This document shows positions 1-7,363 of a stretch of 38,601 nt of DNA, one piece after another. Each line of letters begins with the position of its first letter. The first letter of the stretch is position 1. This stretch comes from Pseudomonadota bacterium. Its GTDB lineage: Bacteria > Pseudomonadota > Gammaproteobacteria > Steroidobacterales > Woeseiaceae. The stretch is taken from the NCBI GenBank assembly GCA_022567295.1, contig JADFHE010000028.1, positions 1 through 38,601 of the forward strand. Direction: 5' to 3'. The notes beneath the pieces were generated by a model that was not told where the DNA came from, searched no databases, and saw nothing but the letters and a program-made list of their open reading frames with translations. The position numbers and the translations under genes are program-made.

Positions 1-127
1 TTCTGAACTGGCTGTAAGTTTTCCCTGCCCGTCGGGTAGCCTGCAGTGAGATTAAAGACGGAATAAGCATGTAGAGCTCGTAGCGTAGGGCTTGCGGACG
101 TGGGTTCGATTCCCACCACCTCCACCA
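1..127 (+). ncRNA. ssrA: tmRNA (transfer-messenger RNA), 3' part
   Basis: This is the 3' end of tmRNA, the RNA that with SmpB rescues stalled ribosomes and tags their products for proteolysis. The 5' part, including the tag reading frame, lies outside the window. The end matches the tRNA-like domain: a GCATGTAG segment, a GGACGTGGGTTCGATTCCC T-arm and an acceptor strand ending CTCCACCA at 127, with the CCA encoded. Bases 1-60 would belong to the last pseudoknot region, which I cannot fold confidently. A perfect hairpin terminator follows. The closest alternative, a plain tRNA gene, is unlikely because the upstream sequence has no D-arm or anticodon arm at tRNA spacing. Confidence 0.9.
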
Positions 128-133
128 ACACAA
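109..133 (+). repeat. att-like direct repeat, copy 1 (inside ssrA)
   Basis: ATTCCCACCACCTCCACCA at 109-127 is the 3' end of tmRNA and recurs exactly at 273-291. With one mismatch the match continues to 133. The 3' ends of tmRNA genes are well-known targets of tyrosine-recombinase integrases, so this copy would be the functional gene-side attachment core. Confidence 0.7.
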
Positions 134-166
134 TAATGCCGCCCTTTTGGGCGGCATTATTGTTTG
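131..166 (+). terminator. Rho-independent terminator of ssrA
   Basis: A perfect 14-bp inverted repeat (arms 131-144 and 149-162) with a TTTT loop starts four bases after the CCA end of tmRNA. Only a short, broken T-run (TTT at 163-165) follows. Position and stability make it the tmRNA terminator. Confidence 0.85.
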
Positions 167-272
167 TGGGCAGTGGCAGGAAGAGAAGCCACGTAGTGGG
201 TTCACAAAACGCGACGCAGTCCGTTTTGGACGCGCACAGCGCGCCCCGAAGGGGTGAGCTGCCGATCAATCC

Positions 273-297
273 ATTCCCACCACCTCCACCATCACAA
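273..297 (+). repeat. att-like direct repeat, copy 2 (scar copy of the ssrA end)
   Basis: This is an exact 19-base copy of the tmRNA 3' terminus (273-291), extended to 24 of 25 matches at 297. It is not part of a second tmRNA, because the sequence before it has no GGGTTC T-arm strand. The 139 bases between the two copies contain the ssrA terminator and then three tiny hairpins (219-231, 232-242, 244-254), with no gene. The simplest reading is the far-side attachment site left after an integrated element was lost. Confidence 0.6.
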
Positions 298-321
298 AAA
301 AACCGCCATCAGACGGTATTT
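294..321 (-). terminator. Terminator of the 2596-to-339 minus-strand unit
   Basis: Read on the minus strand this is ACCGTC-TGAT-GGCGGT, six pairs with one G-T wobble, followed by seven T residues, 20-45 bases after the stop codon at 339. The plus-strand reading has a C-A mismatch in the stem but also ends in T residues, so it may work weakly in both directions. Confidence 0.6.
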
Positions 322-338
322 TTGGAGTTGGCCAGTGG

Positions 339-869
339 CTAGTCCTCGTTCAGGACTTCTTTTACTCGACCCTCAAGGCTGGTCAGCCCACCTTCTATCC
401 CATAGGCCAGGGAGGTCTCATCATCGGCACCCGCAAGGCTCTTGCGTAACGCGAGCAGCGCCCCAACGCGATTCGAACTGCCACAATGAACGAGTACCGG
501 GCCATCTGCACTTGCAATGAGCTGATCCAGTTTTCCGGCACTCTCGAAACTAATTGCCTCGAGACCGGTAATTGGAAAAGTGATGTAGTCCATACCCAAT
601 GCTTCGACAACAGCCGCTTCGTCAAGGCCTCGATCCTCTTGCTCACCTCGCAAATCGATCACGGTGCTATAGCCGTTGCCGGCGAATACCTCCAGCGCCG
701 CTTTGTCCGGTTGGCCGGCAGCCGTGATTCCGTTGACGGGTTGTACGACACCCGCATCAACAACGTCGTACAAATTAACTTTCAGCCTGGATGCGATCTG
801 TTCGTCCTCCGAAAATGCAGCGCCGCAAACCAGTGCCGCCATCACTGCTATCAACAGTCTTCTCGCCAT
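339..869 (-). CDS. Exported DUF442 / beta-lactamase-hydrolase-like phosphatase
   Basis: The product is 176 residues with a clear signal peptide (basic MARR start, hydrophobic 5-19, likely cleavage after AAFS at 20). The mature part looks like the DUF442 domain, a dual-specificity-phosphatase-like fold. It has an IDLRG strand-loop near 71-75 and the signature VHCGSSNRVG, with Cys129 and Arg134. This is the C-X4-R spacing of the DUF442/Blh family rather than the C-X5-R of ordinary tyrosine phosphatases. The substrate is unknown; other DUF442 domains are fused to sulfur-metabolism or beta-lactamase-like domains, which this protein lacks. It starts two bases after the stop of the gene upstream, so the two are almost surely co-transcribed. 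The family call is good, but enzymatic activity is inferred. Confidence 0.72.
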   Translation of the reverse strand: MARRLLIAVMAALVCGAAFSEDEQIASRLKVNLYDVVDAGVVQPVNGITAAGQPDKAALEVFAGNGYSTVIDLRGEQEDRGLDEAAVVEALGMDYITFPITGLEAISFESAGKLDQLIASADGPVLVHCGSSNRVGALLALRKSLAGADDETSLAYGIEGGLTSLEGRVKEVLNED

Positions 870-871
870 GA

Positions 872-2596
872 TCAGTCACTCAGCATCATTCGCCCGCTGA
901 TCTCGACTCCCCGCGCGGTGAACCGAACATCGACAGACATCCTGTCGTACATACTACCGGATAACATCATCACATCCCGTATTGCCTCACGAACAGCCAC
1001 TGGCATTTTTTTAGCGTCCTCATCCGTCGACTCCTGAGCCATTGCCTCACCGACCATCGCGTAGTATCGGGCCGAGTTCATACTAATACTCAAAATCGGC
1101 ACAGGATCTGCGCTCTCCGCGACCAGCATGCTTGTCGAATTGTTTTCCGCGCCTTCACCGATGGCAATAGACAACGCATTAGCTGACATCGCAGCAAACG
1201 CCTCATCCGCAATTTCCGCTAGCTTTGTGAAATTCAGCCTGACCGGCTTGCCGTCTGGCAAGAGATTGAGTGCCGCTATCTGCGGATCCATCATCGCCGC
1301 CATCGTTATCAATGACTCGGCATTTTCGACGGCAAACAGAATACTTGCATCGATGGACTCGGGTGGCGTCTTGCTCGACAAGTCCATACCCTTGATGTCC
1401 GCGATATTGGCGACGATGCCGCGAAAATTATAGACGACCGGTGGAATCGGTTGGTTCAGAACTTCGCGACCCTTCGCGACGCCTGCCTGCAGATCCGCAA
1501 AATTCTCACACTCGTACGGATCCGCCTCCATCGCATCCAGGCGCGCCTCGTAGAATTCTCGCAACGCGATCGGATTCAATCCGAAACCTATCGACAGTAA
1601 GCCACCTGTATCCAAACCAAGGCCAGGAACGGCAGCAGAAACATTTGCAAGACCTTCTGCAATGTCTTTACGCATCTCGATAATCATCGCGCTTTCCACA
1701 ATGTCGGCCGTAATTTCGGAGTAACCGAATACAATTCTAGGGACAATCCCAACCATTTCCATGATCTCGGTGGAGCAAGTTTCCGTCAGGTCCGGCGTCT
1801 GATAATCGAGAACCGCGAACAACTCGTTGTCCAGGCCGGTCACCTTACCTGTGAAAATCTCCGCGATCCGTTCGTTGTCAATAAATCCCGTAAAATAATC
1901 CGAGAATCCGTACTCTTTCCGAATCGTCCGCAGCGTCTTGCTGTTCTTGAGATTCCTCCGAGGTTTCTTCACACCCAGTGCCATCGCGACCTGTGCGTCA
2001 TTAAATCTCGCCGGCACCGCCGTTATGATCGCCTGCTCGTCCAACGTTGCGATGAGTAATTTTACGTTTTCGAGCTCGGCATATTTGTACGGCTGGCCAT
2101 CGGTCTCACCGATCAATAGTGATTCGCCCGCTTTTTCTTCGATTCTTGCGAGGGCTGCATCGAACAGGTCCGGGTCGGTCAATTCGATTCGCAGTACCGG
2201 AAGCAGGCCATTTCCATACAAGGCAAACGCCGAATCGCGTCCAATGCCGGCGCCGCGAATTCCTTCAAGGCTCATCAAACTCAGGACTTCTTCAGCGACT
2301 TCTCGGAATTGCTCGGCGTCATCCGCAGCGTCCTCTTCAGAGGACATTTTCACAAGTTGCTCTGCCATCGCATGACGCAAAATGCGTTGGTAGGCTTGCA
2401 GTAATTCATCGACTGTCGGCTCGAGCTTGTCGGCCAACTTCGATGGCAACGGTGTTGTTAAGGCAAATACGTACGGGGTATCGGCTGGAATATACCGGAG
2501 CAGATCCGCAGAATTACCGGATGCGGCACTGGCGGCGGAGACTAAAAACAGAGAGACAGCAGATGCCGTTATTGCTCGACTGACAATCTTGATCAT
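872..2596 (-). CDS. Large exported protein of unknown function (possibly DUF3352-like)
   Basis: The product has 574 residues when started at the ATG at 2596, which places a typical signal peptide at the N-terminus (MIKIVSR, then a hydrophobic stretch to SAASA). The open frame extends 30 codons further upstream, but that part lacks signal-peptide character. The mature protein begins with LLRYIPADTPYVFAL and is acidic, with no transmembrane segment or catalytic motif that I recognise. Phrases such as LLPVLRIELTDPDLFDAALARIEE resemble the repeated alpha/beta units of DUF3352-type periplasmic proteins, but this is a weak resemblance. It is followed after two bases by the DUF442 phosphatase gene. 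No strong ribosome-binding site precedes 2596. Confidence 0.72.
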   Translation of the reverse strand: MIKIVSRAITASAVSLFLVSAASAASGNSADLLRYIPADTPYVFALTTPLPSKLADKLEPTVDELLQAYQRILRHAMAEQLVKMSSEEDAADDAEQFREVAEEVLSLMSLEGIRGAGIGRDSAFALYGNGLLPVLRIELTDPDLFDAALARIEEKAGESLLIGETDGQPYKYAELENVKLLIATLDEQAIITAVPARFNDAQVAMALGVKKPRRNLKNSKTLRTIRKEYGFSDYFTGFIDNERIAEIFTGKVTGLDNELFAVLDYQTPDLTETCSTEIMEMVGIVPRIVFGYSEITADIVESAMIIEMRKDIAEGLANVSAAVPGLGLDTGGLLSIGFGLNPIALREFYEARLDAMEADPYECENFADLQAGVAKGREVLNQPIPPVVYNFRGIVANIADIKGMDLSSKTPPESIDASILFAVENAESLITMAAMMDPQIAALNLLPDGKPVRLNFTKLAEIADEAFAAMSANALSIAIGEGAENNSTSMLVAESADPVPILSISMNSARYYAMVGEAMAQESTDEDAKKMPVAVREAIRDVMMLSGSMYDRMSVDVRFTARGVEISGRMMLSD

Positions 2597-2661
2597 GGCT
2601 ACAAGTCCAAAAAAACTAACTGGCGAAATTCTACGCATGTGACGCCGTCTAACAGTGTTGC

Positions 2662-2757
2662 CGTTCACATACGAACGATTCCGCAACCAGCGGTTGCGGA
2701 CATCATTTTCGTGTCGAAGACGAGTAAGGTAGCGATTGCTGACGGTCTATGTGAACG
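2662..2757. other. Nested inverted repeats in a divergent intergenic region
   Basis: Between the divergent genes starting at 2596 (minus) and 2817 (plus) lies a tight hairpin: TCCGCAACC (2680-2688), loop AGC, GGTTGCGGA (2692-2700), nine perfect pairs. It is enclosed by a perfect 10-base inverted repeat, CGTTCACATA (2662-2671) and TATGTGAACG (2748-2757). No T-run follows on either strand, so it is not an ordinary terminator. It could be a structured leader, a small RNA or paired protein-binding sites; no function can be read from it. Confidence 0.4.
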
Positions 2758-2816
2758 CGGTGACTCGGTGTCTAGCCGCTTGCCGTCTTGGCGATACCAT
2801 AACATAGCAATACACT

Positions 2817-3302
2817 GTGTCCATGCAAATCTCGCCAATTGAACAAGACGTCTACGACGATGTACTGGCTCTCAACGAAGCATCAATACCCCACGTCAAC
2901 CGAATCAGTCGTGAAGACTTGCAGTGGTTTGTTGATTATGCTGCCTTCGTCCGCATCGTGAAGATCGACGAGCGATTGGCGGGGTTCATGATCGGATTGC
3001 GCCCCGGTATTGACTATCAAAGCCCGAACTATCGGTGGTTTTGCGATAACTACGAAGATTTTGCCTATGTCGATCGTGTGGTCGTAGCGGAATGGGCACG
3101 GCGCCGGGGTGTCGCAGAAGCACTCTACGAGGATTTCGCACGATCGCAATCCGGAGCATCGTTTATGACGTGCGAAGTAAATATTCGCCCGCCAAATGAC
3201 GGCTCGATGCATTTCCACGAACGACTGGGTTTTCGTCAAGTCGCCTCGCAGGAAATTGACGGTGGCAAAAAGGAAGTGGCATTAATGGAGAAACGGTTTT
3301 GA
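2817..3302 (+). CDS. GNAT-family N-acetyltransferase
   Basis: A 161-residue protein with the layout of a single GNAT domain: an N-terminal strand-helix part, a central strand FAYVDRVVVAEWARRRGVAEALYEDF (about 87-112) whose RRRGVA matches the acetyl-CoA pyrophosphate loop (Q/R-x-x-G-x-G/A), and a C-terminal MHFHERLGFRQV segment typical of motif B. It would transfer an acetyl group from acetyl-CoA to an unknown amine. The start is GTG 2817 or ATG 2823, two codons apart. The TGA at 3300-3302 overlaps the start of the next gene, suggesting translational coupling. Confidence 0.85.
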   Translation: MSMQISPIEQDVYDDVLALNEASIPHVNRISREDLQWFVDYAAFVRIVKIDERLAGFMIGLRPGIDYQSPNYRWFCDNYEDFAYVDRVVVAEWARRRGVAEALYEDFARSQSGASFMTCEVNIRPPNDGSMHFHERLGFRQVASQEIDGGKKEVALMEKRF

Positions 3303-4540
3303 CCATAGAAACACATAACGAACGAGCATTCGATGTAATCGTCCACGGCGCGACCGGTTTCACAGGGAAGCTTGTCGCCGAGTACTTGCTTCGACAATAC
3401 GGATTGGGAGACCGGCTGCGCTGGGCAATCGCCGGACGTAGCGAAATGAAGTTACAACAGGTGCGTGACGAGTTGGGAGTTGACGCTGCCGGTCTCGAAA
3501 TAATTGTCGCCGACAGCTTCGACAATGTCGCCTTGCAATCTCTCGCATCCCAAACCCGTGTTGTGCTCACCACCGTCGGCCCGTACGCGTTGTATGGTTC
3601 CGATCTTGTGGCCGCCTGCGTCAAGGAAGGAACGCATTATTGTGACCTCGCTGGCGAAGTTCACTGGATCCGCAAGATGATAGACCTGCATCAGGACAAC
3701 GCGGCACAGACCGGCGCACGAATCGTGCACTGTTGCGGGTTCGATTCGGTGCCGATGGATATCGGGGTCTGGTTCCTGCAAGACGCAGCCCATAAGAAAA
3801 CGGGTACCTATTGCGAATCAATCAGCCTGTTTGTAAAAGCGACCAAAGGAACAGCAAGCGGCGGCACGCTGGCTAGCATGATGAACCTGATCAAAGAAAG
3901 CCGCAAAGACCGCACCATCGCCCGCACATTGATACATCCCTACAGCCTGAACCCCGAAGGTGAGCGGGACGGACCCGATACTCGTGACCAGCAGAACGTC
4001 GTATATCGCGAAGACGCGAAGTCCTGGACCGCACCGTTCATAATGGCGGGCGTGAATACCAAAGTCGTCCGTCGCAGCCATGCTCTTGCGGGATATCCGT
4101 ATGGGCGAAATTTTAGATACGACGAATCGGTACTAACCGGGCACGGACTTCTGGGCTGGCTCAAGGGCACAATCATGGTTGCAGCGCTCGGAGCGCTGGT
4201 CTTCCTGGCATCATTCACCCCCTCACGAAACCTGTTACAGCGATTCGTATTGGCGAAACCGGGCGAGGGACCGGATCGCGAATTGCAAAAACAAGGCTTC
4301 TTCAATCTGATTCAAATAGGCGTATTGCCTGATGGCACGACGATGCGGGGACGGATTACCGGCGATCAGGATCCTGGCTATGGTTCAACCAGCAAAATGT
4401 TAAGCGAGTGTGCCGTCTGCCTGGCCAAGGATGAACTCGACTCGGGAGGCGGCGTTTGGACTCCAGCCGCCGTGATGGCCAAGCCGCTTATCGGGCGACT
4501 GCGTAACAACGCCGGGCTAAGCTTTGAACTGCGTGACTAG
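3299..4540 (+). CDS. Saccharopine dehydrogenase-like / trans-acting enoyl reductase family protein
   Basis: The 413-residue product opens with a Rossmann fold: FDVIVHGATGFTGKLVAEYLL has the GxxGxxG-type nucleotide-binding loop (GATGFTG, about 18-24). It continues with TVGPYALYGSDLVAACVKEGTHYCDLAGE, a hallmark of the saccharopine dehydrogenase NADP-binding family and of the trans-acting enoyl reductases related to mycobacterial Rv2449c. A hydrophobic segment near 285-305 (GTIMVAALGALVFLASF) is also typical of that subgroup and may touch the membrane. Probable role: an NAD(P)-dependent reductase of lipid metabolism, substrate unknown. The start must be TTG at 3299, because no other start codon precedes the Rossmann strand; it overlaps the previous stop (TTGA), and a GGAG lies about ten bases upstream. 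The stop shares a CTAG palindrome with the opposing gene. Confidence 0.82.
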   Translation: MTIETHNERAFDVIVHGATGFTGKLVAEYLLRQYGLGDRLRWAIAGRSEMKLQQVRDELGVDAAGLEIIVADSFDNVALQSLASQTRVVLTTVGPYALYGSDLVAACVKEGTHYCDLAGEVHWIRKMIDLHQDNAAQTGARIVHCCGFDSVPMDIGVWFLQDAAHKKTGTYCESISLFVKATKGTASGGTLASMMNLIKESRKDRTIARTLIHPYSLNPEGERDGPDTRDQQNVVYREDAKSWTAPFIMAGVNTKVVRRSHALAGYPYGRNFRYDESVLTGHGLLGWLKGTIMVAALGALVFLASFTPSRNLLQRFVLAKPGEGPDRELQKQGFFNLIQIGVLPDGTTMRGRITGDQDPGYGSTSKMLSECAVCLAKDELDSGGGVWTPAAVMAKPLIGRLRNNAGLSFELRD

Positions 4541-5463
4541 TGCGCGGCCGAGTACGCCAGGTCCGGATCGAACAATTCGCCTGCCTCGATCCTGATGGGC
4601 AGCCGATTCCTCGGTGATGCCACCGGGCAGGTTGAGAAGTCGTTAAAAGCACATGGCGGGCTGTAAGATTTATTAAAATCCAGAATCGTCAACCCATCCT
4701 CGCCCGGTGTTTCTGAATACAGAAACCGGCCGGCTCCATAGGTTGCATCACGATTCGTCTTATCGCCGAAGACATAAAAGAGCCGTTCGCCGACCGTGTA
4801 GGCTTCGAGCTCGAAGAGCTGGCCGTCAATTTCGAATTCCACGATCCCGGGTGACACCGGGTGGTATTCAAGTCCTTCAATGACCGTCTGGCCATTTGCG
4901 ATAATTGGCTCCGCATAACGCCGCAATGTCGCCTGCACTCGAAATGCCGGGTCAACTTCGAAGTAGGGAAGCGGTCCGAAACTGGCAACGAATGGAAGTT
5001 CGAAGTCCCGCAACCGAACAGCGTAACGCCCTTCCCGCTCCACAATCGTCCAGGCAAGTGTTGCATGCGTGATCATCACCGGCAGTTCCGCGGTATCCGC
5101 GGCGATTACGATCTCTTCGACTGGATGGTCGTCACGTCGCACATCAACACCGGGCTGCACGGTCATCGACACGCCGTCCGTGCTTACAGTGAAAACACCT
5201 ATATTCGGTGCACCGTTGCCATCAAACACAACGTCGTTCGTCGCAGCCGTTCCAAAGCTGTAGGTCCCGGACTCAAGCCAATACAAGCCAATTTGATTCA
5301 AATAGCCGGTCGGTTCCATGAGCAGCTCGCGCCGGTGCTCACGCCAGTCCATGACCTCCTGATGATAAGCAGCAGCGTCAAAGTTCGCGCCGCCTCGGCT
5401 GCAGGAAGCCAGAATCGCCGCCATGAGCGTGGCTGAAGTCATTACCAATAGTCGTTTTCGCAT
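4537..5463 (-). CDS. DUF1684 family lipoprotein
   Basis: A 308-residue lipoprotein: basic start MRKR, hydrophobic stretch and lipobox LASC (lipid-attached Cys21). The mature protein carries the DUF1684 signature: LNQIGLYWLESGTYSFG near the N-terminus, then DKTNRDATYGAGRFLY and LDFNKSYSPPCAFNDFSTCPVASPRNRL with the closing EAGE. DUF1684 proteins are widespread and uncharacterised; the fold suggests ligand binding, but no reaction is established. The gene is divergent from bipA, with 73 bases between the starts. Its TAG stop sits in the same CTAG (4537-4540) that supplies the stop of the convergent reductase gene. Confidence 0.88.
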   Translation of the reverse strand: MRKRLLVMTSATLMAAILASCSRGGANFDAAAYHQEVMDWREHRRELLMEPTGYLNQIGLYWLESGTYSFGTAATNDVVFDGNGAPNIGVFTVSTDGVSMTVQPGVDVRRDDHPVEEIVIAADTAELPVMITHATLAWTIVEREGRYAVRLRDFELPFVASFGPLPYFEVDPAFRVQATLRRYAEPIIANGQTVIEGLEYHPVSPGIVEFEIDGQLFELEAYTVGERLFYVFGDKTNRDATYGAGRFLYSETPGEDGLTILDFNKSYSPPCAFNDFSTCPVASPRNRLPIRIEAGELFDPDLAYSAAH

Positions 5464-5502
5464 GGTTCGCAGTGTGCCATATCAATTCTCGTATCGGGTC
5501 AC

Positions 5503-5508
5503 TATAAT
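5503..5508 (+). promoter_or_regulatory. -10 box of the bipA promoter
   Basis: A perfect TATAAT lies 28 bases before the bipA start codon in the short divergent gap. The expected -35 position (5480-5485, TATCAA) matches the consensus poorly, so the promoter may be weak or activator-assisted. Confidence 0.55.
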
Positions 5509-5536
5509 CCGCCGCCTGTTTCCAGAGCTACACCCG

Positions 5537-7363
5537 ATGCCGCATCTATCCAAGCTACGAAATATCGCGATTATCGCGCATGTCGATCATGGCAAAACCA
5601 CTTTGGTGGACCAGATGCTGCAGCAATCCGGCACGCTCGGACCGCGTGCCGCTGTGCCGGATCGTGTTATGGACTCCAGCGATCTCGAACGCGAGCGTGG
5701 CATCACCATTCTGGCGAAGAATACAGCGGTCAAATGGAATGGCTATCTAATCAATATTGTCGATACGCCGGGTCACGCCGATTTCGGCGGTGAAGTCGAG
5801 CGCATCTTGTCGATGGTGGACAGCGTCTTGTTGTTGGTCGACGCCGTTGAGGGACCCATGCCGCAAACGCGTTTTGTCACCGAAAAAGCATTTGCCCAGG
5901 GCCTGCTCCCGATCGTCGTGGTCAATAAAATTGATCGAGACGGTGCTCGACCCGATTGGGTAATCAACCAGACTTTCGATTTATTCGACCGGCTCGGAGC
6001 AACAGAAGAGCAGCTCGACTTTCCGATTATCTACGCGTCAGCACTGAACGGCTACTCAAGCGAAGATCCAGTCGTACGCGATGGCGACATGAAGCCGCTT
6101 TTCGAGGCGATCATCAAGCATGTACCGCACCCCGATGTCGACCCCGAAGGTCCGCTGCAACTGCAAGTTTCGAGCCTGGATTACGACACGTATGTTGGCG
6201 TATTGGGTATTGGTCGCATCAGTCGCGGTACACTAAAAGCGAATGCGCTGGTCAGCATCGTCGCTCCGGACTCTGCATCTCGAAGAGGAAAAGTCCTCGA
6301 GATTTTCAGCTTCGACGGACTCAAACGGCAACGCGTGGAGTCCGCAGCGGCAGGCAACATCGTTGTCTTTAGTGGCATCGAGAAATTGCGTATATCCGAT
6401 ACCCTGTGTGATCGCGACCACGAAGAAGCATTGCCGTCGCTGCGCATTGATGAACCCACGGTCAACATGACCTTCCAGGTCAACAAATCGCCATTCGCGG
6501 GACAGGACGGAAAATTCCTGACCAGCCGTCAGATTCGTGAGCGGCTGGAGCAGGAACTTCAGCACAACGTCGCACTGCGCGTCGACAATACAAGCGACCC
6601 GGATAAATTCAGGGTTTCTGGCCGCGGTGAACTGCATTTGTCGGTGCTCGTCGAAACGATGCGTCGCGAAGGCTTTGAACTGGCCGTGTCTCGCCCTGAG
6701 GTCATCATGCACGATGTCGACGGCGTAGAGCATGAGCCGTGGGAGCAACTGACGGTCGATTTTGACGAGGCTTATCAGGGCGCTGTAATGACGCGACTGG
6801 CTGACCGAAAAGGTGAGCTGCAAAACATGCAGCCCGATGGCAAGGGCCGCATGCGCCTTGACTACAAGATTCCCACGCGCGGCCTGATCGGTTTCCGTAC
6901 CGAGTACTTGACCGCGACGTCTGGCACCGGATTGCTTTACCATATCTTCGACAATTATGCGCCGCGTATAGCCGGATCAATCGCACAACGAACCAACGGC
7001 ACGCTCGTTTCGATGGTGAACGGCAAAGCACTCGCCTATGCACTATTCAACCTGCAGGAGCGTGGCAAGTTATTCCTTGGACATGGCACTCCCGTGTACG
7101 AAGGAATGATCATTGGCATCCACAAACGCCAAAACGACCTGATTGTGAATCCCACAAAGGCAAAACAGCTAACCAATATTCGAGCTGCCGGTACCGACGA
7201 AAATTTGATACTCACGCCACCGCTGCGTTACTCGCTTGAGCAATCGCTGGAGTTTCTCGACGACGACGAACTCCTGGAAGTGACACCCAAAAACTTACGG
7301 CTGCGAAAGAAATTGTTGACTGAAGTTGACCGCAGACGAGCGTTTCGAAAGAAAGCATCGTGA
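5537..7363 (+). CDS. bipA: Translational GTPase BipA/TypA
   Basis: A 608-residue protein, about the length of E. coli BipA (607). BipA is an EF-G-like GTPase that binds the ribosome and assists 50S assembly, especially in the cold or under stress. All GTPase motifs are visible: AHVDHGKTT (G1), RGITI (G2), DTPGHADF (G3), NKID (G4) and SAL (G5). The EF-G-like domains II, III and V and the BipA-specific C-terminal domain (GTPVYEGMIIG, NIRAAGTDENLILTPP) follow. The ATG at 5537 gives the usual MPHLSKLRNIAIIAHVDHGKTT start; an upstream extension of the frame overlaps the divergent gene and is not used. The stop overlaps the next gene by four bases. Confidence 0.98.
   Translation: MPHLSKLRNIAIIAHVDHGKTTLVDQMLQQSGTLGPRAAVPDRVMDSSDLERERGITILAKNTAVKWNGYLINIVDTPGHADFGGEVERILSMVDSVLLLVDAVEGPMPQTRFVTEKAFAQGLLPIVVVNKIDRDGARPDWVINQTFDLFDRLGATEEQLDFPIIYASALNGYSSEDPVVRDGDMKPLFEAIIKHVPHPDVDPEGPLQLQVSSLDYDTYVGVLGIGRISRGTLKANALVSIVAPDSASRRGKVLEIFSFDGLKRQRVESAAAGNIVVFSGIEKLRISDTLCDRDHEEALPSLRIDEPTVNMTFQVNKSPFAGQDGKFLTSRQIRERLEQELQHNVALRVDNTSDPDKFRVSGRGELHLSVLVETMRREGFELAVSRPEVIMHDVDGVEHEPWEQLTVDFDEAYQGAVMTRLADRKGELQNMQPDGKGRMRLDYKIPTRGLIGFRTEYLTATSGTGLLYHIFDNYAPRIAGSIAQRTNGTLVSMVNGKALAYALFNLQERGKLFLGHGTPVYEGMIIGIHKRQNDLIVNPTKAKQLTNIRAAGTDENLILTPPLRYSLEQSLEFLDDDELLEVTPKNLRLRKKLLTEVDRRRAFRKKAS

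Noticed and set aside
486-1037. 183-codon plus-strand open frame
   Set aside because: It is antisense to the phosphatase and the large exported protein, which have signal peptides and family motifs; the frame has no recognisable domain.
5423-5536. N-terminal extension of bipA
   Set aside because: It overlaps the divergent DUF1684 gene and contains the TATAAT promoter; the family N-terminus begins at 5537.
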